A stretch of DNA of 64,000 bases from Amorphophallus konjac. Lineage: Eukaryota; Streptophyta; Magnoliopsida; Alismatales; Araceae. Made by a program: the position numbers and the translations under genes. Below, piece after piece: positions 10,576-21,997 of the stretch; the first letter of the stretch is position 1; the number at the start of each line of letters is the position of its first letter. The DNA is taken from the NCBI GenBank assembly GCA_022559845.1, contig CM040117.1, positions 149,982,732 through 150,046,731 on the forward strand, read 5' to 3'. Under the pieces are notes generated by a model. It had not been told where the DNA came from. It did no database searches and saw only the letters and a list, made by a program, of their open reading frames with translations.

Positions 10576-11708
10576 CGCTTTATGTTTTTAGTTTGATTAC
10601 CCCTCCCTTTGGCACCCTCGCGTGCCCCTCCCTTTGGCACGCTCGCGTGCCCCTCCTTCGTGCTCCACGTAGCACACTCCCCTTGTGCACCACGTGCACA
10701 CCCCCACTGGATTTGCCAATTTTTGAAGTGTCCATATCACTTTTTTTAGAAAGGAAATTTGATTTCTGTTAGTTATCAGGGCCTTCGGTTCTCTGAACTG
10801 AATAGCACCCTCCCTTCCGCCGTCATTTCTGCATACAATGACTGTTCAAACAGGCGCTGTTTCCATTTATTTTCTGCATTTTTATTATTTTCATAATCCA
10901 CACCCCTCATAGAGGCGTCATTTGCTCAATCAACGCCTCACACCAGGGTGTCAATCCCGATATTGCTGCTGATTTATTCTATCGTTCCTAATTACTGATT
11001 ATTGCATTTTGATGCCCCTTCACAGAGGCGTCACATCCTCATTTAACGCCTCAACCTAAGGCGCAATTTTGTTTCGGCTATTTTTCTGCTTACATTGTTC
11101 ATAGTGATTAGCGATTGAGACTCAGTCACTGCTTGCTGATATAGCGACCTCAGTGAGGTCGTCATTTTGTTCTGTGCCCACAGAACCCTGGTTACTGCTG
11201 TTCATTCACCTGTTGATTGCTATTACTGTCTATCTGATCATTATTTACTTGCTTTGCCTGCATTAGACTGCATCTTAGGGCATTTGGTTGAGAGACCTCC
11301 TCTCTTTACACACTTAGGATCTCGCCCCCCTCTTGGTGAAGGAAGGACCCTCCTTTGAGCATTCCGTCTCATTGGACCGGAAATTCCTCAACCAAGCCTC
11401 TGTAAGTCCCCGCACCCGTGGATTCCCTCATGGACGCCGGGTAGGTTGTACCATCGAAGCACCCGGAGTATAGTTGACCCATACGTTGGTGAAGAGAGAG
11501 AAAGAATTAAGTTAAACCCAGAAATTATACCCAAACTTTCAACCAGGACCCACATTCAAAGGAGAGAATTTATTATAAAACTCACCTTAATCTCCAAAGA
11601 AAACATTAAAACTTTAGGTTCATCACAACTTGAGTGTATATCTTATTTGAGTGGGTGATTATCTCTTGATTTTACTTGATTATTTGAAATATTTCTCTCT
11701 CTTTAAAC
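10576..11708 (+). other. Untranslated leader of the plus-strand Tat element
   Basis: No coding sequence is recognised. At 10605-10700 there is a GC-rich near-duplicated stretch built on CCCCTCCCTTTGGCAC and TCGCGTG, then palindromic GTGCACCACGTGCAC. Around 10830-11170 lie inverted AACGCC/GGCGT motifs. 11330-11470 matches the leader of the minus-strand Tat element. The gag start follows at 11709. Confidence 0.6.
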
Positions 11709-12209
11709 ATGAAACTCCGTTCAGGTAAAATCATCAATATGGCCAACTACGGGTATACCTACGAGGGTTATGAGGAGGGTCACTCTGACCCATTTTATGA
11801 GGTTCCCCCTCAGGATTCCGTCTACTACGAGGGAAACTATGCTCCCTCTCCCACTCACTACCCTCAGGTCCACATGGTGGATACTACTTCTCAGGAGGTT
11901 GAGCCTTCTTCACAGGGCCAACCTACCACTCAAAACACTTCTGGGGATACCTCCCCTTCTTTTAACTTCAATGATTTTCTGAAAGCTCTCACTCAGTTAG
12001 ATGATTCTCAACGTCAGTCGGTCCAAGCTGCTTTAAAAGGAAAATCTGTCCCGTCAACTTCCAACCTTCCCCAGGCCGCGGGTGGCCACTCTGTTAACTT
12101 TCCCAACGACCAGGCGGTCGCACCTAGGGTGCCATCGCGCCCACCAACTCCCGTTATGACTACGCCGGCCCAACCGGCAAGTCACTCCGCTAATAGGCCT
12201 CAACAACCT
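11709..12209 (+). pseudogene. Tat gag, N-terminal 167 codons, cut by the Tekay insertion
   Basis: The ATG at 11709 gives MKLRSGKIINMANYG, matching the start of the other Tat gag. The segment is Pro/Ser-rich and includes a FNDFLKALTQL block like SSLLGILANTEL in the minus-strand copy. The Tekay element enters after base 12209. Codon 167 (CCT) is complete at that point and the next gag codon is at 40588, so the frame is unbroken once the insertion is ignored. Read straight through, the frame runs into LTR A and ends at 12323. Confidence 0.9.
12205..12209. repeat. Target site duplication AACCT, left copy (Tekay composite)
   Basis: AACCT directly precedes the LTR terminus TGTCACG at 12210 and is repeated at 40583-40587 directly after the terminus CACTACA. 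Five bases is the usual size for Ty3/gypsy integration. Confidence 0.95.
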
Positions 12210-15200
12210 TGTCACGTCCCGAGCCTTTATTACAGCGGAAGACTCGCTCGAGGAACGCGAACAGCCGGCATGGTAAGTCACTTGCAAGCAAGAACGATCA
12301 GAGCGCAAGGCAATCACACATAAGAATGCAATCGCACAATATTTACTCAACTTTAACTTTCATTAATAATCAAATCCAATATTCGAATATAACCACTAAT
12401 TCAACTTCCATCATGCTAGACTCAAGAAATAAGAAATTACATACACTCGATCTAAACAATGTAAACTTCCTAATCTTCACTCATTCTTTATTCACTCTCG
12501 GATCCGCTACTTGAACATTCTGAATCCGAACCTGACTCACTTCCATTTCCTGAAAAAGAATGGAAATAGGTAATGAGCACACTTGCCCAGTAGGTATCTT
12601 CGCATCAACATAAAGGCATCATTAAAATAATTAACGTTTTTGCTCTAGAGGAATAAGGTAAAATCATGCGAATGCGATCAATCACGTGATTAAACCAAAG
12701 TATGTAAGATAGAATGAGAGCAAGTATGAACTAGCAAGAATGTTATAAGAACATGATATGGCCTTTCATGAACAAGAATGTAACGAGAATGTACTAGCAA
12801 GCCACATAATCATCACTCCAGTATCTTTTGCTTTTGAGCAAGTACTTCGTGAATTTCTGTGGAATATCAAAAAAGTCAAGTATCAATCATGATGTATTGT
12901 GTTGTGGATTTTCACTTATTTATAAAGAAAGTACTCCCAGCGTAATGCGACGCCAGTAGCATCATACCCCATGGTTTATAATAGTATGTTTCCGACAATC
13001 AGCCGAGGGGACTAGCACAGAGCCCTTGAACACAATCAGTGCTCGATCGTATCTTCAAGTATAAATCAAACCTTTTCCACCCATGTAACAATAAAGTATG
13101 GCCAAGAATGTACAATTCCAACAAGCTCTTGATAACAATAACTCAATGAATGAATGCTTCAATCAGAATCATGAGAAATCAAGAATGACTTATACTATGT
13201 TATGCTTAGGGAAATAAATCGGCAGCATAACGGTACATTCTTTATCATCCATTCATTATATTAGGTTTCTTGATCAATATGATAAGTTTTAGATCATCAA
13301 GAGTCCATCTAGAAACCTTGGAATATCAACCCTTGGTCAAACCTTGGGTTAAAATACTCAAGCATTATGATGGTCGTGTACTGGGCCGTTACATTAGTTT
13401 GAATCCCAAACCAAGAAATCGGACTTAGTTGAATGTGACGGTCGTATATTGGGCCGTTACATGTACTTGACGGTCCAATATAGATCCGTTACACTACTAA
13501 TAACTATAAACATTGATAGTGTCATCTAATCACTTGGGTTTTAATGGTACAACCAACTCGGCATCCTAGTGGGAATCCCAGGCTCGAGGAGAATTACGGA
13601 GGCCTTGAAATAAGATTTCCTAGTCCATTGGAAGGAATATCCAATAGAGAGGTCCTCATGTCCAAGAATAATGTTCCTATAGTGCAAAGTGAACTAATGG
13701 ACAACATATCGAAATATGTGCCATGTACTTAAAGAAATGACTCTATTGATAGAGAGGATGTGTAACAATAGGAAATCATGATAAAACTCCGTCAACACAT
13801 CTTTGAAAATTCATGATTTAGATACAAAACTATAGAATTTTGCCACATGAAATTAACATAACTTAAAATAACTTCAGATACCTTAATTATGCAATTTCTA
13901 TCATGAATCAGTAGATAATCTCAAAGACATGAAATTAGGTCAAAGCTTAGATAACTAGGCTTATTTATAAGTTAAATTAACTAGTTTCCTATTCTGTCCA
14001 CAGTTAACCTGATGGTCTAGAATGGGTGCGTCACAGTGATTGTGACGGGCTATCGAGGGGCCGTTACACTAATGTAACGCTCCTGTTAAGGTGCGTCAGA
14101 GACAACAAAGTAGTTAAGATGCAGTAGAGGGTGTGACGGCTTATCGTAAGGCCGTTACAGTCTGTGACGGTCTAAGTATGATGCGTCAGAGTCCCTGCTA
14201 ACAGTATAATGAAATAAAAAGACTATGATTTGAAACCATGTCATATTTTGAAAAGATTTAACTACCACAATTATGACAAAATGAAGTAAATGTCATCTAG
14301 ATGCATAGGTTGCAGTGAATTGACAAGATAATATCTTTGATCTTTGATTAGGGCTAAGAATATGTATGTATGCATGAACCCACTAAAACATGGAATTCAT
14401 AGTCTATAATGCATGAAATCAAATACAATCAGAGGGCTTTTATCCCTAACAAGATGTTTTTGCGAATCATGAGATAGCCTACCATTTTATCTGAGCTTTA
14501 AACTGCTAATTTGAGTCTGAAAGACATGCCCTAGTTCTCCTTTTCCAGCGATTTTCCAGCAACTTCCTGTTGCTCTATCTCTCCAACCTCTTGTCCTAAA
14601 GATGTGAAATTTTGAGGGTAAAAAGATGAAACTAAGGTGATCAAAAAGTTCTAAAGGATTGAATTCTAATTACCTCATTTAGATGTCCTAATCTCTTGAT
14701 CTTCAGGGGTCCTTTGCTCTGAATCCTGGGTTACTATAGTCGAACCAGCAACTTTGGAAACTTTAATCTCCTTGGTTGCTTGATCTCCTAGCATGAAATT
14801 TGGAGAACTATTAGTCTAAAGTATACTAAATAGAATCTTCTAAATAACTTACCTGAAATTCTATCTCCTTACCTTGATTCTTCACGAGCCAAAAGTAAGG
14901 GTCGCTCAGTTCAGAACTAGGTCCTATTTATAAGGTTTTGAAGATTAGATTGATTCTAGAGTCCTTAATTTACTAAAACCTAATCCCTAAGAGTCCTTAG
15001 TAATATTATAAACTCTCCCAAGTCGATCTCTTGTAGATAAGATCTCAAAGTTCTAATCTTTTTGCTCGTTCTTTCTTTCACGGAACTATCAGAGTGTAAC
15101 GCATCAAGACTGGTGCGTTACATGGCAGTGGCGGTCGCACGATAGACCGCTACATCCAACGTGCACAGAGTTCAACATCAATCAAACTCTTTTATTTATT

Positions 15201-15481
15201 ATCCATATTATTATCCATAAAAATGATATTTATCCTTAAAATACGTAAATAGGCTAAATAACCTTCTAGAATATGGGCCAAACTTAATGGGCTTGGTCCT
15301 TAAACCTTTTGGATTTTATTTAAATAGGCTAGGTTAATTATTTAACATAATTGGGCTGTATAATGACTTATTAATCCAATAATCCTTTTATTAGTCTATT
15401 TAGCCTTTATAAATTCCTAATAAATTCTAGAAAATTTTAAAAATAATCCAGAAATTATTATATAAATTCTAGGGCACTACA
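12210..15481 (-). repeat. Tekay LTR A (outer, 3' LTR)
   Basis: 3272 bp, with termini (minus strand) TGTAGTGCC and ACGTGACA. It abuts the polypurine tract at 15482 and the target duplication at 12205. The first 165 bp at its low-coordinate end show 11 mismatches to LTR C by eye, mostly C/T or A/G. It holds palindromic motifs around 13370-13500, 14020-14190 and 15100-15160, and a TATA box near 14930. Confidence 0.95.
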
Positions 15482-15952
15482 CCCTCCCCCACTAATAAGA
15501 ATTTGGTCCCCAAATTCAGTACATGGATTATGGAGAGTGTACTTACAGTTGAATAATTCTGGAAATCTTTTCTGCAGGGCTTCTTCGATTTCCCATGTTG
15601 CTTCATATGGCCATGCTTTCTTCCATTGAATCTTGACCATAGGAATAACTTTATTTCTTAGTTGACGCACTTCTCGTTCTAGAATCTTTATTGGCATTTG
15701 CTCGTACGTCATATCCTTCTGAATCTCCAGATTGTCATAAATGATAATATGGTCAGGATCATATACATATTTCTTTAGCATAGAGATGTGAAATACGTCA
15801 TGAACTCCTGCTAATTGTGGAGGTAAAGCCAGTCTATAAGCCACTTCACTGACCCTTTCAAAAATTTCAAACGGACCAATGAACCTTGGAGTTAGTTTGC
15901 CCTTAATGCCAAATCCCTGAATACCACTACCTGGAGAAACCTTGAGATACAC
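15458..15952 (-). pseudogene. Tekay copy 1 integrase C-terminus with chromodomain-type tail
   Basis: The translation contains GPFEIFERVSEVAYRLALPP and HDVFHISMLKKYV, the conserved end of Del/Tekay integrases, then VKIQWKKAWPYEATWEIEE, a chromodomain-like segment thought to guide integration to marked chromatin. The frame does not stop before the polypurine tract. It reads through it (as ILISGGGC) and ends at 15458-15460, 24 bp inside the 3' LTR. Copy 2 does the same. Upstream, the frame joins the integrase core through QVGDHV, with a stop near 16018. Confidence 0.85.
15482..15493 (-). other. Polypurine tract, Tekay copy 1
   Basis: The minus strand reads AGTGGGGGAGGG directly before the 3' LTR start TGTAGTGCC, as required for plus-strand priming. 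The tract is overlapped by the end of the pol reading frame. Confidence 0.85.
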
Positions 15953-15953
15953 A

Positions 15954-16927
15954 TGGTCTCCTACTTGAAATTCTAAGTCGTGTCTACGATTATTAGCACA
16001 AGACTTTTGCCTATCTTATGCAATCTTTATTCTCTCTTGAATAAGCTTGATCTTCTCTATAGAATCTCTGATAATATCGGGGCCTAGGAATTGTTTTTCC
16101 CCTATTTCACTCCAACATATTGGTGATCGACAACTTTTTCCATATAGTGCTTCAAAAGGTGCCTTTTGTATGCTGGCCTGGTAACTATAGTTATATGCAA
16201 ATTCTACCAGAGGCAAGTGATCATGCCAACAACCTCTAAAATCAATAACACAAGCCCTGAGCATGTCTTCTATCACCTAAATTGTTCTTTCTGTCTGACC
16301 ATCAGTTTGTCGATGAAAGGCTGTGCTGAAATTCAATCTAGTCCCAAGTGACTGTTGTAGACCCTTCCAAAACTATGATGTGAATCGAGGATCTCTATCA
16401 GATATAATAGTGACTGGGACACCATGTAATTTAACAATTTCCCTTATGTATAATGCTGCCAGGATAGCCACCGACCTTCGACTTTTGATTGGTATAAAAT
16501 GTGCAGATTTAGTTAATCGGTCTATGATTACCCATATACCATCGTGTCCACCACTTGTCTTAGGTAACCCCATAATGAAATCCATCCCTATACTCTCCCA
16601 CTTCCATTCGGGAATATTCAAGGGATGCAGTTTACCTACGGGTCTAAAATACTCTGCCTTTACTTGTTGACAAGTGAAACAGTGAGACACGAAATTAGCT
16701 ATTTCTCTCTTCATGTTGGGCCACCAGAAATTTCTTTTGAGATCCTGATACATTTTTGTACTTCCTGGGTGAATGGTATATCTGGATTTATGTGCTTCTT
16801 CTAGAATCAATTTCTTCGTATCCTCATGATCCGGTACACACACTCGGCCCTTGAATAGCAATCTTCCATCCTCCGTAATAGAGAAATCCGACCGTTGTTC
16901 AATATCAGCCTTAATTTCTAGTAACAC
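15954..16927 (-). pseudogene. Tekay copy 1 integrase core
   Basis: The minus-strand reading gives the HHCC zinc-binding region (HKSRYTIHPGSTKMYQDL, then CFTCQQVK) and the DDE core: the first Asp in IGMDFIMGLP, the second in IISDRDPRF, and the Glu in [10 protein letters not shown]. The line SYQASIQKAPFEALYG is typical of chromovirus integrase. Stops interrupt near 16373, 16277 and 16016. Integrase would insert element cDNA into chromosomal DNA. It is inactive as read. Confidence 0.85.
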
Positions 16928-17916
16928 GAGATCATCAACTTTACTAGATCCTCTATTAAGGTAAGTTGAGCTCGGATATTAGCCATGAAGCAATCTTCTT
17001 CCTTCCTGTCAATATCTAAGTTCAACTGAGTAAATTGAGGAATAAGATTAGTCATACTAATTATAAGACTTGATAGCATACCCATTGGTTTTCTTCTGAG
17101 TGCATTTGCAACAACATTAGCCTTGCCAGGATGATATTGAATAGAAAAATCAAAATCCTTGAGATATTCCAACCATCTTCTCTGCCTCATATTTAGCTCT
17201 TTTTGAGAAAATAAGTATTTCAAGCTTTTGTGGTCTGAGTAGACCGTAAACTTTTCTCCATAGAGATAATGACGCCAAATTTTCAAAGCGAAAATGATAG
17301 CTGCTAATTTCAAATCATGTACAGGATAATTTTCCTCGTGACGTTTCAATTATCTTGAAGAATAATAGATTACTCTTCCATTTTGCATGAGGACACACCC
17401 TAAGCCAATACCTGATGCATCCGTGTATACTTCGAATCCACCACCTTCCATCGGTAGTGTTAGAATAGGAGCTGTAGTAAGATGATTTACAAGAGTTTGG
17501 AAACTCTCCTCACATTCCTCTGACCAAACAAAAGGATTTTATTTTCTCGTCAGTCTAGTTAAAGGAAATGCAATCTTTGAAAAATCTTTAATGAATCTTC
17601 TATAATAACCAGCTAGACCCAGAAAACTTTGTACTTCCGAAACGGTCGTTGGCCGGCTCCAATTCTTGACAGCTTCTACCTTAGAAGGATCCACAGCGAT
17701 ACCTTCTTTTGAAATAATGTGGCCTAGGAATGAAACTTCCTTGAGCTAGAATTCTCATTTATTTAGCTTGGCATATAGTTTATGTTCTTTAAGTGTTTGC
17801 AAAGCTATTTTCAAATGTTCTTCATGTTCCTCGTTTGTCTTGGAGTATATCAAGATATCATCAATGTAGACGACGATAAAGTGGTCTAGATATGACTGGA
17901 AGACACTGTTCATAAG
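16918..17916 (-). pseudogene. Tekay copy 1 RT palm/thumb and RNase H
   Basis: The reading includes [12 protein letters not shown] with the YIDD catalytic pair, then [36 protein letters not shown] and the RNase H start [20 protein letters not shown]. RNase H continues with [20 protein letters not shown] and [25 protein letters not shown] in copy 2 has become NALRRKP here, which changes the catalytic-region Asp. Several stops break the frame. The product would copy element RNA and remove the template strand. Confidence 0.85.
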
Positions 17917-19029
17917 TTACATGAATGCTGCTGGGGCATTAGTTAATCCGAATGGCATTACCACGAATTCATAGTGGCCATAACGACTTCGAAAAGCCAT
18001 TTTATAAATGTCTTCTTCTTTAATTCTAAGCTGATGATAACCTGATATGAGGTCAATCTTAGAGAAATATTCTGCTCCTGAAAGCTGATCGAAGAGCTCA
18101 TCAATACACGGCAACGGATACTTATTTTTAATTATGAGTTGATTCAGTGGCCGGTAATCGATGCATAGCCTGAGAGAACCATCCTTTTTCTTAACAAATA
18201 GAGCCGGCGGACCCCAAGGGGATGTGCTAGGTCTGATGAAGCCTTTGTCTAGTAATTCCTGCAACTACCTTTTTAATTCCTTGAGTTCTGTGGGGGACAT
18301 CCTGTAAGGAGCTATAGAAACAGGTGCTGCTCCTGGAATGAGTTCAATAGTGAAGTTCACTTCCCTCTCAGGTGGTAAACTGGGTAATTCAGACGGGAAC
18401 ACATCGGGGAACTCACTTACAATAGGAATGTCTGCTAAGATAATCTCCTTGGATTCGGTAATAATGATAGAAGCAAGAAAAGCTTCACATCTTTGTGAGA
18501 TAAGTTTGCAAGCGTGAAGAGAAGATATAATAGTAGGATGCTTCTTGTACTTGATGCCAAGAAAGGAGAATCTCAGAAGACCGGGCTTTCGAAAGGATTT
18601 AATCCTATTTCGATAATTGATATAAGCATCATGATCTACAAGCCAATCTACCCTTAAAATGGCATCATAACCTTTCATGTCAAGGCATACTAAGTTTGCG
18701 GGGAGATTGTGACCTTCTACTATCACTTCGCTATTAGGATAACAGTCGGTAAGCTTTGTTCCAGAACCTAAGGGTGTGGAAATAGCGAGATCTGAAGGTA
18801 AGGGGACTGATGCAATTGATAATGTTTTTGCAAAAGTAGTGGAGATAAAAGAATGAGAGGCACCAGTGTCAAATAGCATAAATGTAGGATGAGAACAAAT
18901 TTGAAGAGTACCTTCCATAAGCCCACCATCCCTGGGCGCTTCTTCTTCTTCTAAGACGGCATTGATGCGAGCCTGCCTCCTACGTCCTCCACCAGACGAT
19001 TGGTCTTTCATAAGGGGGCAATCTGGCAT
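17917..19029 (-). pseudogene. Tekay copy 1 gag end, protease and RT fingers
   Basis: It opens in the gag tail (MPDCPLMKDQSSGGG). The protease has LFDTGASHSFIS, with the catalytic DTG at about 18862-18873, and GYDAILRVDWL (the family norm is ILGxDWL, so the Gly is replaced by Arg). The linker VSEFPDVFPSELPSLPPERE is the standard gypsy PR-RT junction. A stop at 18265 precedes RT fingers: [20 protein letters not shown], then [12 protein letters not shown], then [15 protein letters not shown], where another stop at 17917 falls inside RT. Confidence 0.85.
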
Positions 19030-19915
19030 GCGATGCTCCCTGCTTCCACAACGTAAATAAGCGCCAAGGTGCTTCCAACACTCCTCAACCGAATGGCCAA
19101 ATTTTTCGCAAAACGTGCAAGCTGTAGCAACTTGCTCCTCCTCCTTGCTTTTCTTTTGCTTATGGGAACTTCCACCATTCCCATTCCTGGATCTCTTCTT
19201 ACTATCACGGCTCTTGTAGGGCTCTGTGATGCTGAACTTTTCCTTCTTATAACGCCGATCTGAGCATCGGCTAGACTCTTCTCCTTTCCCTTTTAATTTA
19301 TCGACCTTCTCTAAGATCCTTTCACAGAAATACGCTCATTGAACCATTTCCGCATAAGTACGGATGTTTTGGGTTCTGAGCTGCTGAATGAAACTGGGCC
19401 GTAACCCGTCCATGAACTGATTAGCCTTTAATAATTCGGTGCTGATAAGATGCGGTGCGTAAGGTGCAAGCCTTGAGAATTACAGTTCATATTCGGCAAT
19501 CGTCATCATTAAGAGCGGTGAACTCCATAGCCTTTCATTCCTTTACGTGCTCAGAAAAGTACTTGGCACGGAATAGGGTAAGAAAACCATCCCATGTATG
19601 AGGTGCATCGGCCGGAGGTGCCGGAACCAACTTCCACCATGTACGGGCATCTTTGTTGAGTTGGAAGGTTGCGAGACGCACCTTCTCTTGATCGGTGCAC
19701 TGCATAACATCAAAGATACGATTCATTTCGTCTATCCAGTTCTCTATCTCGTCAGGATTAGAAGAACCATAGAAACGCGGAGGGTTTAAGCTCCGAAAGT
19801 TGCGATGCAAGTCACCAGCCTTTGCTCCTGCGCCAGCGTGCGCCATAGTTTGTAATGCCTGAGTGAGGCCAGCAACAGTTTGTTGCATACCATTCCAATC
19901 TACGCGATGAGCCAT
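18960..19915 (-). pseudogene. Tekay copy 1 gag
   Basis: The ATG at 19915 gives MAHRVDWNGMQQ. The Retrotrans_gag region follows: FRSLNPPRFYGSSNPDEIEN and ATFQLNKDARTWWK. The frame breaks at 19535 after SEHVKE and continues in another frame with FSRLAPYAPHLIS. A CCHC knuckle CTFCEKFGHSVEEC lies near 19100. A second cluster, LRCGSREHRMPDC, has lost its first Cys. It would be the structural particle protein. It is inactive as read. Confidence 0.85.
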
Positions 19916-20130
19916 GATAATAATAGGGTACCTGAGAGAAAAATAATAACTTGTTATTTCTCATGGAATTTGGAAGGAAAATTAATCTTAAAGCTAATTA
20001 ACTATCTTATCCCAGGTTCTACCCAATTCTCACATGGGTGTGAAAATTTCTTCCTTAGTTCATAGGTAGGGGCCCTTAAACCTTGGACTTATCCTATGAC
20101 ATGACTCTTCTTCCTAAGTCCTGAGACTTA

Positions 20131-20144
20131 GGCTCTGATACCAA
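20131..20144 (-). other. Primer binding site, Tekay copy 1
   Basis: The minus strand reads TTGGTATCAGAGCC, the standard plant site complementary to the 3' end of initiator methionine tRNA. It lies six bases inside LTR B (20151), which shows that LTR B acted as the 5' LTR for this internal region. Confidence 0.9.
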
Positions 20145-20150
20145 CTTAAC

Positions 20151-21997
20151 TGTCACGTCCAGAGACTTTATTACAGCGGAAGACTCGCTCGAGGAACGTG
20201 AATAGCCGGTATGGTAAGTCTCTTGCAAGCAAGAACGATCAGAACGCAAAGCAATCACACATAAGAATGTAATCGCACAATATTTACTCAACTTCAACCT
20301 TCATTAATAATCAAATCCAATATTCGAATATAACCACTAATTCAACTTCCATCATGCTAGACTCAAGAAATAAGAAATTATATAGACTCGATCTAAACAA
20401 TGTAAACTTCCTAAGTCTTCCCTCATTCTTTATTCACTCTCGGATCCGCTACTTGATCATTCCGAATCCGAACCCGACTCACTTCCATTTTCTAAAAAAG
20501 AATGGAAATAGGTAATAAGCACACTTGCCCAGTAGGTATCTTCGCATCAACATGAAGGCATCATTAAAATAATTAACATTTTTGCTCTAGAGGAATAAGG
20601 TAAAATCATGCGAATGCGATCAATCACGCGATTAAACCAAAGTATGTAAGATAGAATGAGAGCAAGTATGAACTAACAAGAATGTTATAAGAACATGATA
20701 TGGCCTTTCATGAACAAGAATGTAGCGAGAATGTTCTAACAAGCCACATAATCATCACTCCAGTATCTTTTACTTATGAGCAAGTACTTCGTGAGTTTCT
20801 GTGGAATATCAAAAAAGTCAAGTATCAATCATGCTGTATTGTGTTGTGAATTTTCACTTATTTATAAAGAAAGTACTCTCAGTGCAATGTGACGCCAGTA
20901 GCATCATACCTCATGATTTATAATAATATGTTTCTGACTATCAGCCAAGGGGGCTAGTATAGAGCCCTTGAACATAATCAGTGCTCGATCGCATCTTCAA
21001 GTATAAATCAAGCTTTTTCCACGCATGTAACAATCAAGTATGGCCAAGAATGTACTTCTTGATAACAATAACTCAATGAATGAATGCTTCAATCAGAATC
21101 ATGAGAAATCAAGAATGACTTATACTATGTTATGCTTAAGGAAATAAATCGGCAGCATAACGGTACATTCTTTATCTTCCATTCATTATATTAGGTTTCT
21201 TGATCAATATCATCAAGAGTCCATCTAGAAACTTTAGATTATTAACCCTCGGTCAAACCTCGGGTTAAAATACTCAAGCATTGTGACGGTCGTGTACTGG
21301 GCCGTTACATGATGTGACGCTCCAGTATTGGGCCATTACATTAGTCTGAATCTCAAACCTCTTGATCTTCAGGAGTCCTTTGCTCTAAATCCTGGGTTAC
21401 TATGGTCGAACCAACAACTTTGGAAACTTCAATCTCCTTGGTTGCTTGATATCCTAGCACGAAATTTGTAGAACTATTAGTCTAAAGTATACTAAACAAA
21501 ATCTTCTAAAGAACTTACCCGAAATTCTATCTCCTTACCTTGATTCTTCACGAGCCAAAGGTAAGGGTCGCTCAGTTCAGAACTAGGTCCTATTTATAGG
21601 GTTTTGAAGATTAGATTGATTCTAGAGTCCTTAATTTACCAGAACCTAATCTCTAAGAGTTTTTAGTAATATTATAAACTCTCCCAAGTTGATCTCTTGT
21701 AGATAAGATCCCAAAGTTCTAATCTTTTTGCTCGTTCTTTCTTTCACGGGACTGTCAGAGTGTAACACATCAAGACTGGTGCGTTACATGGCTGTGGCGG
21801 TCGCACGATAGACCGCTACATCCAACGTGCACAGAGTTCAACATCAATTAAACTCTTTTGTTAATTATCCATATTATTATCCATAAAAATAGTATTTATC
21901 CTTAAAATACGTAAATAGGCTAAATAACCTTTCCTAATAAATTTCAAAAAAAATATAAATAATCCAAAAATTATTATATAAATTCTAGGGCACTACA
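20151..21997 (-). repeat. Tekay LTR B (middle, shared), internally deleted
   Basis: 1847 bp, with the same termini as LTRs A and C. A polypurine tract abuts its high-coordinate end and a primer binding site its low-coordinate end, so it serves both internal regions. About 1.3 kb present in LTR C (about 38519-39791) is missing at 21358, where the flanks share AACC. A second loss of about 0.15-0.2 kb lies near 21931. No target duplication flanks it. Confidence 0.93.

Larger units (their letters stand above)
9238..11161. repeat. Dispersed AACGCC-loop-GGCGT motifs in the 5' part of the Tat element
   Basis: Clear copies lie at 9238-9262 and 9367-9391 (arms ACGCC(C) and GGGCGT) and near 10943, 11010 and 11043. 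A perfect 8+1+8 palindrome is at 11145-11161 (CGACCTCA, G, TGAGGTCG). Most copies are followed by CATTT. They occur both in the LTR and in the leader after the primer binding site, so they are not confined to the promoter. Confidence 0.75.
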
